NCBI GenBank assembly: GCA_035079385.1
Contig: JAVHKY010000003.1
Span: forward strand, 9,465,501-9,529,500
Direction of reading: 5' to 3'
Source: Aspidiotus rigidus
Lineage: Eukaryota; Arthropoda; Insecta; Hemiptera; Diaspididae
Length of the DNA stretch: 64,000 nucleotides
This document shows positions 51,088-61,881 of this stretch, piece after piece. Position numbers and translations under genes: made by a program. Numbering within the stretch: the first letter of the stretch is position 1; each line of letters begins with the position of its first letter. The notes beneath the pieces were generated by a model. The model ran no database searches and was not told where the DNA came from. It saw nothing but the letters and a program-made list of their open reading frames with translations.

Positions 51088-52065
51088 GTGTCCTCAAAAC
51101 ACCCGTCAGTCTAATTGAATGTTTCATGAAACCCTCTCGACCAATCAGGACCCAGAGATTCAGAGGGTTCAATTCTGCGATTGGTGTCCTCATAAGGTAC
51201 TCATCCCGTCCACATGGAAGAAACCGCATTGTACATCCTCATTATATCCTCATCCCGTCCTCATACACGAACCGCTATTATATCCTTATGTATGGTCTGT
51301 CACCTTCCACTTTTAGGTTATACCTCTTCTACAGAACCACTCAGACTTTTGTATCCTCATGATGGTAGTGAAGACACTGAATCGACACAGAAAGTCAAGG
51401 GTCCTATAGGGATGCAGTTCAGCTGACTGCTCTCTAAAAATTATCATCTTTACACAACTATTTTATTTTATGTAGATAGCACTCGCTTCTTTCTCTCTCG
51501 TACTACAATACTATCAACCATCACTTGGAGGACACTTTGAGGGTGAAATGAGGATGTAAAGAGGATGTCAAAGTCATCTTCTTTATGTCCTCATAATATC
51601 CTCACTAGCGAGGACACTTAACGGATGTAGCGAGGACACAATGACGATATCGCAATATCCAATATGTTTTCTCATTACAACCTCATACGTAATGTCCTCA
51701 ACACCTGAGGATACTTTCAGGGTAAAATGAGGATATAAAGAGGATATCAAAGTCGTCCTTTTTATGTCCTCATAATATTCTCACTAACGAGGACACTCAA
51801 TGGGTGTAGTGAGAACACAATGAGGATTTCACAGTCTCTAATATCTTTCCTCATTACCTCAACATTGGGAACACTTCGAGGATAAAATGAAGATATGAAG
51901 AGAATTCAAACTTATGATCGGCTTCCTCATTTCACATCGAAAACACATTGAAGATAACGAAACTATTTTTCAAAAGGTGGCGTGGTCTTCAAACCATTTT
52001 TGTAGTGTCCTCAATACTTCTCGTGAGGACGTAATGAGATTTTATCCCCCGGATGTATAGAAACC
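51088..52065. repeat. Island dense in TCCTCA / GAGGAC words
   Basis: About two dozen TCCTCA(T) or (AT)GAGGA(C) words in 980 bp. TCCTCAT dominates the left third; both orientations are mixed in the right part, where a unit of about 180 bp (GGACACTTTGAGGGTGAAAT, GAGGATGTAAAGAGGATGTC, TTTATGTCCTCATAATATCC) repeats at about 51525 and 51705, with a weaker third copy at 51865. Non-coding. Confidence 0.7.
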
Positions 52066-53315
52066 TCGATGTATTGACACTTAATTGAAATACTTTTTCG
52101 AAAGTTTGACAATTCTAAGTGAAAAATTGAATTCCAATTGTCTCCTAGAATTTCAAAGCCAAAGTTGTTGGCTTCGAATTACTTTTACAAATTCAGAGTG
52201 CGTCTAAAAAATATACGTCCCTTTTCTACGTGGTAATGTGTTAGACAGAGAAAAAAGCTAGTACCGGTACCGTAATTGATACTGGATCCTACTAAGTACT
52301 CCAAAATGAGCCAGTTTCAAAAGAGATTTCTGAAATATTAAGCAAACGCGACAGTGCACAGTGTTCTCACCCTCACCTTTGATCGCAATCGAATCAAAAT
52401 CACGGCAATCATTACTTTTTTCTGGTGTTTTCTGAATATCTGAGACTTCTTTGCGAACTCGAAGACAAGTCGTATTACAAATGTCTCTTCACGTGATAGT
52501 TTGATCGGAACCGGTCGACTGCAGTTTTAGGTAGGTGGTACCTATACGTATAAATACATTTTTCAAATCTTCTCGAATTCAGCATCTTTCCTTCGAGATG
52601 TGACTGGGTCATATTAGTCATTCCAATAGATGTATCGTTGCTTACAATGATTATGTTCAGATATCTAGACTAGTCGTATGAATGAGACATCAAGAAAGCC
52701 ACAATGATGTTATTTAAGTAGGTACCTATATACGAGCTGGAGTTGATCAAACTTTTCACAGTTTCCTTCGGTCAAGTTTCTCACCGTGTTCGAATAAGAT
52801 GAAACTGGATATATTATACAACATGGTTACAAACTTGTTCACGTCCTAGACTGGTTATATAAATAAGAAATAGTCTTCTAATTTTTCTACGAATATTTAA
52901 AAGACAGCCTGGAAAAACCATTGTGACATCGCTAATAAATAAAAAAAAAAATAGGAGAAGAAGAACGAATAAAGAGAGGAGAAAAAACGAAGGAGATACA
53001 ACGGCTTTGCAAAAAGGTTGACGTTTCATATTTGAGCACTTCCTCTCAACAAACATTATTAGAACGTATAATTTCTTGTTGTACCGATTGCATTTCTTTA
53101 TAAGTCTCTGAATAAATATGGAAATGATAGAAGTGAGGGGGGGGGGAAGAGATTCGTTTAAATATCGATAGATTAGAATTTCTTGACCAGCTCGTATCGA
53201 TAATATACACTACAGTATATTGTGTAGATGAGAGATCTTAATCTCGTGATCAAACAATTTACAGATTTGAACTATCAGATCATACTTCTCAGAAATTCTC
53301 AAGCCAATAATTATC
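52066..53315. other. No gene recognised
   Basis: AT-rich non-coding sequence with short ORFs and a G-run at about 53137-53147. Confidence 0.5.
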
Positions 53316-53318
53316 TTA

Positions 53319-53427
53319 GGGCTCGTTGTGTAATACAGAGTCAAAGTCACATGATAAAATAAACTCTCGGTTCAACTGATGATCCTTCGAGATTCGAGGA
53401 AATGACCCTGTATTACGTAACGAGCCC
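53319..53427. mobile_element. 109-bp PIF/Harbinger-like MITE
   Basis: Ends GGGCTCGTTGTGTAATACAG and, inverted, GGGCTCGTTACGTAATACAG, flanked on both sides by TTA (53316-53318 and 53428-53430). TTA/TWA target duplications and GGG-starting inverted repeats are typical of PIF/Harbinger. Too short to code. Confidence 0.75.
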
Positions 53428-53454
53428 TTAAGCTCCAAGATTTTATTGAAGTTA

Positions 53455-54330
53455 TATAGACATCATTTCGAGGATTCCCGGGCTTTGGGTACGGTCTTCA
53501 AATTGGAAAACTAGTGAGAAGATAGGTTCGATGGAAGCAGATATCTCAGTCGTAAATTTTGTTATTTTGTTGAAAATTTACCCCGTAAGATATGGACTGG
53601 AAGGATATCGTGATTTTAGATTCCTCAGAAGCTATTGAAGTTGGAGATTTGATTCTGAACATTCCTGATGGAGTTGGGATGGATATCTTCAATTAAAAAG
53701 AAAGAGTAAGAGGATTGCTTCAGTAAAAGCGTACCTCTCACTGTCGTAAATTTTAAGATTTCTCACCCCCCCCCCTAAGAAATGTACAGGGAGGAAATAG
53801 CAATTTGAGATTCCTCAGAGACTACCTGTTGAACATTCGACTCCTTAAGATGTCCTCATTGGGGACAATATTAAAGTCATAATTGGGAGATGAGGATATT
53901 GCAAACATATTTTAAATACATAATAGGGACGTAATATCGGTATTTCTATAACGGGGACGTACATCAGCAAGTATTCAACGAGACGGACGTTAAAAGAATT
54001 GATGCGTTCTTAAATTTTATGGTTGTACACATTGAAACAAAGAAAAGTACTCTAAAATGAGGAGTATATTACAGAAAATCACAATAAATTTTGTTTTAAT
54101 GGATGTTGAAGTTAAAGATTTGATTGGGTTTCAATGGATATTTTCAATTCAAAAGAAAGAGTAAGAAGATCAGTTCAGTAAAAGCAGATCTCTCGTTGTC
54201 GTAAATTTTGAGGTTTGTTGAAAATTCGTCCCTCATAAAAAATTCACTGGGAGGAAATTGCGATTTGAAATTCCTCAGTTTGACGAATACCTGGGGTTTG
54301 TATGGATATCTTCAAATGAATAGAATACCA
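53455..54330 (+). repeat. Series of GATTCCTCAG repeat units
   Basis: Four or five imperfect, unevenly spaced copies (about 53455-53590, 53610-53765, 53790-53850, 54095-54225, 54240-54330) with the shared order: GATTCCTCAG, GAAGTTGGAGATTTGATT, GATGGATATCTTCAATTAAA, AAGAGTAAGA, TTCAGTAAAAGCAGAT, CTCACTGTCGTAAATTTT. Another copy is at 37040-37190. Non-coding. Confidence 0.75.
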
Positions 54331-54599
54331 GGCTCTGTAGTGGAAGTTTTCGATTCCATCTAATTTTTACGTTTAGGGGACAAATGAGAACAGCCTCTAG
54401 GAGCGAGAGAGCGCGCAGAATTCATATGTTATTGTATAGGCTATATTACGATACAATTTGTCGAGAATTGAAATCATGTTAACAAGTCATGGACTTCGTG
54501 AAGCAAACACTGCGGTGGTTTCATAGAAAAGGAAGACTAAGAGACAAGAATGAAAATAATTTCTCATTCAAGATTCATGGATCATTTGGTTCTCGCTGT

Positions 54600-54890
54600 C
54601 CGCTGTCCGTCCGAAATTTCTTTCTTTCTAACAGGGAACCTGTTTTATCTGGAGATTTTTCGGAAAAAACGTCCGCCATCCGGCCCACCGGCAAAGCTCG
54701 GAGCTCGAAAATTTTCCAAGTCCATCTCCTATCATAACATAAAGGTCGGAGACGGGGCATGTGAAGTCACGTTTGATGACGTCGTAAGTCACCCTTGTGA
54801 CGTCACAATCAACATTTTTTAGATCCCACGTGCCCATATAGCAGGTTCCTGCCATCCTTCGTGTAACTCCGTTAACGGACCCATGAATTT
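54600..54890. repeat. TGACGTCA-bearing repeat family
   Basis: Contains ACAGGGAACCTGTTTTAT, CAAAGCTCGGAGCTCGAAAA, TGACGTCG and TGACGTCA (54798-54805), and AGATCCCACGTGCCCA, all in the same order as at 57700-57930. The overlapping ORFs arise from the repeat. Confidence 0.7.
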
Positions 54891-54989
54891 TTAGTCCTTT
54901 GTATGCTTGTAGGATTAAGTCTCCCTTGCAAAAAACCGTCACGTCGTCCCGCGTCCCGCTTGATGTCGTCGTCAGAGACCTTGACCTAC

Positions 54990-55069
54990 GTTAGAGTCTC
55001 GAAAAAATGTCGACCTTCACTACTTTGGGACCTATATCCTTGGCCTTCATGATACTAGGCCAACATACA
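54990..55069. repeat. CTAGGC-family fragment, left of the Helitron
   Basis: Contains TTGGCCTTCATGATACTAGG CCAACATA-type sequence resembling the 31.56-31.94 kb island. The same family resumes at 56015, so the Helitron appears to have inserted into it. Confidence 0.5.
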
Positions 55070-56014
55070 ATCTAATAATATAAAGTAGAATGTTTGTCTG
55101 TATATCTGTATGTATGTTCGTCCATAACTTTCGAACGCCTTCACCTATCGACCTGGAATTTTTTTTGAAAAATTTCGTTTTTTCTGGGTCAGGTTCTTAA
55201 ATACATTTCGATGTTTTGACTCCCTGAAGGTGGAGTAGGGGGCGACAAAATTAGGAAAAACGGGCATTATCGAGTACTGAAACTGCTTTGCGCTGTACGT
55301 TAGACCTACGCGCGTTGAGTGGCGCAGTTTCGAAAATTGAATTATTGTGATAACTCGAGTATAACTCATTTTTATGAAAAATTGAAGAGAACAAAAATTG
55401 TAGCCCCTGTAATTTCCTTTCGAATGAGCCCGGTTCCAGATTTTTAGGAGGAAATTTTGTGACTACAGTATTCGCTGTACTTCCATACTAAGTAAGTTAT
55501 TTTATTCACAGTTTTAAAAACACCTACATAAAGGATTTTACATCCGGTGTCTCATACAAGAACCAATGTCTAGAGACACGGTGCGCACTGCGTATGGGCT
55601 AGCGGAAATGACCCTTTTTTTTACCTGTTGTCCGTGTGTTTTCTTAGGGACTGGCAAAATGTCAATGGATTTGTCTGTATTCTGCTGCGATACAGGCTTC
55701 ACGCGTTAAGTCAGCTCTCAAGTGAATTAGTGTGTAAAAAATTTAATTTGGTGATTTTATTTTTGTGCGACTCGGAACTTTGATATTTTATAAGTACAGT
55801 CGCAGTTTTTGGTGTCTATTTTCTTATTTTTGAACTGAATAGTTGTGAATTTTGCAAAACTCTTTCCACTGTTTCTTTTTTAAAAATTCATCTGAATTCC
55901 AAGATACCTACAAAACACACATACCTACAAGATACAGATACCTATAAAACACAGATATCTACTCAACACACAGCTAGCGGTCAGGCGCGCCGGAGGCGCG
56001 TCGCCAACCGCTAG
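55070..56014 (+). mobile_element. Non-autonomous Helitron, 945 bp
   Basis: Starts TCTAATAATATAAAG and continues with the GTTTGTCTGTATATCTGTAT stretch common at insect Helitron 5' ends. Ends with a GC-rich hairpin CGCGCC-GGA-GGCGCG (55986-56000) ten bases before the terminal CTAG (56011-56014). Flanked by A on the left and T on the right, the expected Helitron insertion between A and T without duplication. No Rep/helicase ORF. Confidence 0.8.
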
Positions 56015-56150
56015 TATACTATAGGGGCTTCATATACTTTATGTAAGGCTAACTAGCTCATCTTGCTCCTGTACTAGGCTTTCTCCATACTAGGCTCAAT
56101 TTACAGTGTACTAGACTGATACTATGCTAAGAGATACAGTATACTTGCCG
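56015..56150. repeat. CTAGGC-family fragment, right of the Helitron
   Basis: Words such as GTAAGGCTAACTAG, GTACTAGGCTTTC, ATACTAGGCTC and GTACTAGACTGATACTATGC match the 31.56-31.94 kb island. Confidence 0.55.
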
Positions 56151-56219
56151 TAGTGCTAATAGCGAAAAAAGAATACTCAGAAGGGAGAAAAACGATGCAA
56201 ACCGCAGAAAAATTAAAAC

Positions 56220-56255
56220 GTCGAGCGCTTTCGGTTAATAAAGCCTCTTCGGGAC
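56220..56255 (-). ncRNA. Hammerhead-like motif (copy f)
   Basis: On the minus strand: GTC, CCGAAGA, GGCTTTATTAACC (imperfect stem II), GAAA, palindrome AGCGCT, C, GAC. Inner stem I is GTC/GAC, different from the ACC/GGT of copy d and the CGC/GCG of copy g but still paired. Confidence 0.55.
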
Positions 56256-57796
56256 TGAAATGAAAGCAATTGAAACGACGGAGGAGAGAAACAAGATATT
56301 AAGATCTTCCGGAATGTACGAGTTAAGTACAGTGATGCCATCAATGTTGAGGTGACGCATTATCTCTATGTGTTTGAGGGCGATACGTTTACGGTCGAAA
56401 TTCGCCTTATGGAGGAACCTTTTGGATCCCTCACGGAAACTGTGGCCGCTGTTTATTAAATGATCAGCAAGAGCTAATTCCTCCAAGTGTCCCTTATCCC
56501 AAGACTTCAGGTGCTCAATTACTCTCACCTTCACCAATAAAAAAGCCTCTACAATCCCTGCATTCCATCTTATAAACACCGCTCCTCTCATCAACGGGCA
56601 TAGGATCCTTCAGCCTCACAAACAAGAAACAACTCTTCAACAGTGGTAGGATTGTAAGAAGCTAGTCTGAAACCAAATGGACGGAGGGCCCCACCCAATT
56701 GGAGGGAGAACTTCCCCAGGAAAAGGAGACTAATCCAACGCATACGACGATCAAGGATCGTATCTCGGGGGAGGGAGGTGGTGGAATCAAGAATGCTCCT
56801 CGTAAGTTTCCTCCGAACCATCACGTCAACGTCGACATTGACTCCATTCACTCTAGCCAGGTGTTTTATTGTGAGTAATTCTTTCTTAAAGGCAGCCTGA
56901 CTCAGAGGAACCCGAGTCACTCTATGAACTAGGCTATTAAAAACAGCCATCTTATGAGCAACAGGACAGAATGACGCTCCGTGGACCAAAACATCGGTCG
57001 TAGTATCTTTCCTGAATATGTCAAACTCATGGATACCGTCTATTACAGATATCGATAAATCTAAAAAGTTAATGGAAGATACTCCTATTTCCAAAGGAAA
57101 TTTTATGGAGGGTGTACCAGGAATTGAGATACCTCAGAAACTCGCCAAGGAGATCGGGGGGACCAGTCCACGTGCATAGAACGTCATAAACGTACCTGTG
57201 CCAATAGTAAATATGATTAAGTAACAACTGGTTCGAGGAAAAGACGTCAAGTTTAAACTTAGACATGAAGGCTAAAGGTTTCCTACTTCATCAGGAAATT
57301 CGAAAAATTTCCCTTCGAATTTACATTAGTTGGAGGACCAACAAATATTTAGGAGATCGAAAAATTCTCGAATCTCATTAGGAGGAATGTTGGCCTTGAC
57401 AAGTAGCTCACCCATACGCTGGATAGTAGCATCCTTAGGAATATTCGGGAACAGACCAACAACATCAAACGAGCAGATGGTCGTTCCCGGAGGAAGACTT
57501 ACACCCTTCAGGACGTCAGTTAAAAAGGCCGAGTTCGAGACCGATCCAAAATCAATGCGATGTTTGAACCATTGACCTAAGAATTTTGCAAGGAGATAGG
57601 TAGAGGAGGAAATGAATTGGACCACGGGTCGCATCGGGGTATTATTCTTATGCACTTTAGGCAATCTGTGAAGGAGGGGGACGCGGGGGGCTGAAGTTTT
57701 CCATTCTCCTCCTATAACGTAATTTTGAGTCCCCGTTCTAACATAGATATTTTTCCAATTCCTTCTCCTATCATATACGTATAGTTCAAGGACCAA
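56220..57796 (-). pseudogene. Penelope-like element (RT and GIY-YIG), minus strand
   Basis: On the minus strand from 57796: LPKVHKNNTPMRPVVQFISS, TTICSFDVVGLFPNIP (motif A intact), CWSSN, then a short deletion that removes the GSPL motif, HRYVYDVLCTW (the YVDD box altered to YVYD), SINFLDLSISV and the linker (57094-56591), then ERSGVYKMECRDCRGFFIGE (GIY-YIG) with frameshifts, and the C-terminal YIPEDL-type peptide. Ends with a hammerhead-like motif at 56220-56255. Inactive by deletion, catalytic substitution and frameshifts. Confidence 0.85.
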
Positions 57797-57930
57797 GCCT
57801 GTGACTCCACAACTTTATGACGTCGTAGGTCAGGCTTGTGACATCACGATCTGTTGACACCATACATTTTTCAGATCCCACGTGCCCAATCAAACAGGTT
57901 TCCAGCCCCGTTAAAGAACCCGCGTTTGAT
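57700..57930. repeat. TGACGTCA-bearing repeat family
   Basis: Second long copy of the 54600-54890 segment: CTCCTATCATATACG, TATGACGTCGTAGGTC, GTGACATCACGATC, TTTTTCAGATCCCACGTGCC and CAAACAGGTTTCCAGCC. It overlaps the 5' end of the PLE ORF call at 57796, so the PLE proper probably begins near 57700. Confidence 0.65.
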
Positions 57931-60900
57931 TTTTTGGACTTCTAAAAGTTTTGATCTAGAGGGTGGCTTGTAAGAATTTCGGTCATCGAGTAATGTGTAT
58001 CGATTGGAAGCTTGGGGAAGTTTTGATTTTGAGCACTCCCCAGTTCAAATCCTATCGTAATGTACCCTCTGAACATTCAACCAAAAATTGGAAAGTAGAT
58101 GATGTCATGGAATTTCCGCACGTAACTTGAGAAAAAGAGGAAGTATACACATTTTACGAGGAAGTTCAAAATTTTACTCTTTTCATCTTCTGTATCCTCG
58201 TTAAATTAAACGTGTCCCAGTATAAACGCTAAAATTATTCAAGTTTAGGTAAGCATGTTCTGAAGAATCTGTCTCCAATACGTTTCCAGGTATTTGATGA
58301 ACGTACAAAAACGACGATTTACTTCCTCGCCTGTAAACACATGCGCCCTTGACTTAGTTCCATTATTTTATCATACTGAATTGACGTGAATCCAAACTAG
58401 TCCGCTGAAAGTTACACGAACCCATCTTATTTCAAATTTTATTGAGTGATAAAGAGAATCAAATATATATACTGTATATATATATATTATATCCACAATA
58501 AGAGGAAGAAAAATAGGTACCTATCTGCGTTCACGTAATGAGCGTATGTGGATACATGTACGTAAGCTGTCCGCTGCAATTAGGTAGGACGTAGATACTC
58601 TACGAACCTATATGAGTACGTTACAATATATGCTACGGGTTATGACCCGCAACTAAAATACCGTATTTTTACATTGTTCCATTCTGATTGCAGCCATAAA
58701 CAGTATATAGACTTAAAAGACCTACATACGATTGGTTAGTTGATGGATGTATCAACCCGTCGAGAGACAAGAACAATGAACCTAAACATTAATTTACGTA
58801 TGTCGACGATAGATTTTGAAAACTTTCGATTGAAACCGTTTCCATTCCGCTAGACTATGATTCAAAACCCTGTAGCAATTGGTGACACCAGTCAAGTGTC
58901 GGAAATGCTCGAAAATTACAAATTTGATATGGTGCGTTGTGGTTAATAGGTACCACTTTTAATACGGAGAGCACATCGTCGGTATATATGAATGAGAATG
59001 AAGAAGAATAAGAGGGGGAAAAAAGTGAAAATGATATTCTGCATGCCGACGACCTTCACCTAGAGACGTTATTTTTATCAGAGTCAGAAAATTTCCTGCT
59101 CCAACTGTGTCAATTAAATTACGAAGATATTGGATTCATCTTCAATTTCTCAGGCGATGTGGTGTATGAGTACCTATACAATACGATAAACGGCGGTTTT
59201 CGAAGTGCATCGAGAACATCGGATAAATGTTACGGTACGACTACTTTTGGGAACGATATTAAGCGAGTATTGGCGATTCGTCGTGATATACCGGTACCTA
59301 AAGTTAATCGGCATACTACCTATGAAATGAAATATGTTTGCGACAATAAAAATCATTTGAAAATGGAAAGTGCGGAATATATTTTCGAATACATACCGAA
59401 GGAACAAGCAATGCCTACGGTACTCTTACCGGAAAGATTTCTAGGAAGAAGCTTCGTTTTTTTTTTTTTTTTCATTTTCTTATACTCGTATTTCATTAGA
59501 TCTGGGAGTTCGGTATCTCAAAAGAATTGAGAGATTTTCTAACATTGGTGACAATAAGATATCTTTAAACTGGAAGAACTGCAGAGACGTTTATTTGAAA
59601 AGCAAAACATGTACAAAAAATGAAAAATATGATGATAAAAACTAGGCTTATGTCATGTCATCAGTTGGAAATTTTAATTGAAGAAAAAATGAAATCGGAA
59701 TCACATGAATGGAGAAATGAGTGGATTACTGGCATTGAGTGGTGCAGGTACGATTTTTCTATTGCTGGAGGAGATATTTTTTTCTTACGAGTTTTCAATG
59801 GTGAAGATTTTTTCCTGTACAGCCTATATCATTATTTGCAAAACAGTGGGCGAGAGACACGAAAAATTTGCACTACAAGACATATCCTTTTTCCGCTTAC
59901 TTACGCCATTGCAGACAGTCGAGGAAAGTATTTGTTCTAGAATTAGAATAATCACAGAGTTGTGCGGAAATTGTTGGAGGAATGAGAAGCATTTTCGAAG
60001 ATTTTCGGGAGCAAATCGTAAGAAAAAGGACAGTAGATCACAGGGGTGCCGTGAAGCCACTTTTTTGAAGACAATTCTTCGTAGGAAATTTTGGGGGCAG
60101 TTTTTTGCTTTGTTCTCGTAACATTATAGGATCGTTTTTTTTTTGCTTGTTGAAAATTTTTTTTTTTTCTGGGTGGGGGGGGCAAAATCTTTGTAAGCTT
60201 AGGGGGATCACGGCACCCTTGGATCAGTTCCAAGAACTAACAGAAAAGAAGGAGATGAGCCAAGTATAACTAAGAATTTCTTGTAGGAGGGAAGAAGCTC
60301 CCAGTCACTATACTCTTTGATTTCGATTTAAAAGGCCATCGGTCACTAGAATATTAAATATTGCGGGGGTAATAAGTGCAAACAGCAGTAAACGATCTGA
60401 GAAGTAGGTAATAAGGTTTTCATTCTAGCCCGCGCAATACAAAATAAACTATACGTGTGTACGTTGAAATATTAAACGAAAAATTACCGAAGTAAATATT
60501 TATCTGATGAGGACATCATATTAAATAGCGCAAAGTGTATCGCGTTCAAAAAAATGATTTTTTTTTTTGCGACTGTAAGAAACTGTTAGCGATTTTTTCT
60601 TTATCTATAGAGGTATTCTGCATGTATTAGTTGGGTATTTGTTATCTGCGTTTATCCACCTCGGTTTAATTAGTTTCTGGAACTAAGTAAACTGCGCTTC
60701 TTTTTTCATTCTTATCACGGCATCAATATGTACTCGGAGGTAATTTTTTTTTTTTTGGGCGTTCTTCGTTAATATTTTTTCGGATAAAGAGAAATCTAAA
60801 AAATAATAAAAATCACTCCCGTACTTATTGATGCACGTATTCGTACTTTTTTTGCTTGTAGGTTTTCGTTACACTACTATACACAGTTCACAATAACATG

Positions 60901-61595
60901 TTACGCTTCGCGATATTCAGACTAATAACACAAAGAGCCACGTGCCTCGCCAGACTCGGCGCTGGGATCAGACTAATATTCTCCATTCCTTTAATAATTC
61001 CTAATGAGGACAAACAACTTCGAGGTACAATCTACGATCATCTCTTTTTCGATAAGAATAAATTGACTCAAACGATTTTATTGTTGCGCAGAAATTACGA
61101 CCGCATCTATATATCCTCTCTTTTTCTCTATCGTCGCGTCGTCACTCTTACATGTATTTCAATATTGGATTACTTCATTTTGGAAGGTAGTTTCAAATTT
61201 TATAGGTACTTTATCAAATTTACAAAAAAATGGAAACTATTTACTCTTCTGGAGTATCGTGAGGAGAAACGGAAAATTGCTGAGTTAGACTGCTTGGTTC
61301 AGAGTTGGGTGTCTTCATAGTATGTTTCTGTGGCAGCACTCAAGCATTTGGTTCTTTAAATCTTGGCATAGACGGTGACTGAATAGATACAAAGTTACAA
61401 AGATATTCAAACCCTCAGATAATGATAGTATTGAATCTACGGACAGAAAATGAAACAAATCGACGAATTTTGCTATTTTAGCGGCACAATTTCGAGTACT
61501 TGGACTTCCAGAGATAGATTAAAACAATGAAGAATCACCGAAGAAAAGCTCCACAATACTAGAGTAAACTGGAGGGCAATTTGCAAGAACCGCAG
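57931..61595. other. No gene recognised
   Basis: AT-rich non-coding sequence with a TA-rich run at about 58464-58490 and several T-runs (59457-59472, 60740-60757). Two ORFs, 59159-59530 (123 codons, plus) and 60898-61320 (140 codons, plus), have no domain or splice context I can recognise. The second is the longest unexplained ORF in the window. Confidence 0.5.
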
Positions 61596-61599
61596 AAAA

Positions 61600-61876
61600 A
61601 TATACAAGGAAGCCGCGAGCGCGCTTTCGGTTAAACAACCATTCTCAAGCGTAGATAAAAAGCGACTCGACGAGATGGGAAAGGAGAACAATCACAACGA
61701 CGGAGGAGAAGAAATCATGATTGAACTAGCGAAGTATGAGACTGTGAGTCATACTCGTAAACTAGCTCGACCAACCCCTCGTCCGGAATGTACCTGTTGA
61801 GTAGATTTATATCATCGCTATTGAGATGACGAATAATTTCAATGTTTTCCAGAGCACGGCGTTTGAAGTCCACTTC
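61600..61876 (-). pseudogene. PLE C-terminus and 3' end, inverted
   Basis: On the minus strand 61876-61720 encodes the PLE C-terminus (VDFKRRALENIEIIRHLNS, then LLNRYIPDEGLVELVYEYD and a stop after SLVQS), then the 3' UTR with a hammerhead-like motif. It abuts the start of the plus-strand RT at about 61880, so the element's 3' end sits inverted upstream of its own RT. Confidence 0.8.
61614..61651 (-). ncRNA. Hammerhead-like motif (copy g)
   Basis: On the minus strand: CGC, TTGAGAAT, stem II GGTT-GTTT-AACC, GAAA, 8-nt palindrome AGCGCGCT, C, GCG. All three stems pair; the catalytic core UGANGA has decayed to UGAGAA. Confidence 0.5.
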
Positions 61877-61881
61877 CATGC

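Noticed and set aside
59159..59530. 123-codon ORF
   Set aside because: Ends in a poly-T-encoded phenylalanine run; no recognisable domain or conserved splice partner.
60898..61320. 140-codon ORF as a membrane protein gene
   Set aside because: Mixed hydrophobic and basic composition without a family match; could be chance in AT-rich DNA. Left as undetermined.
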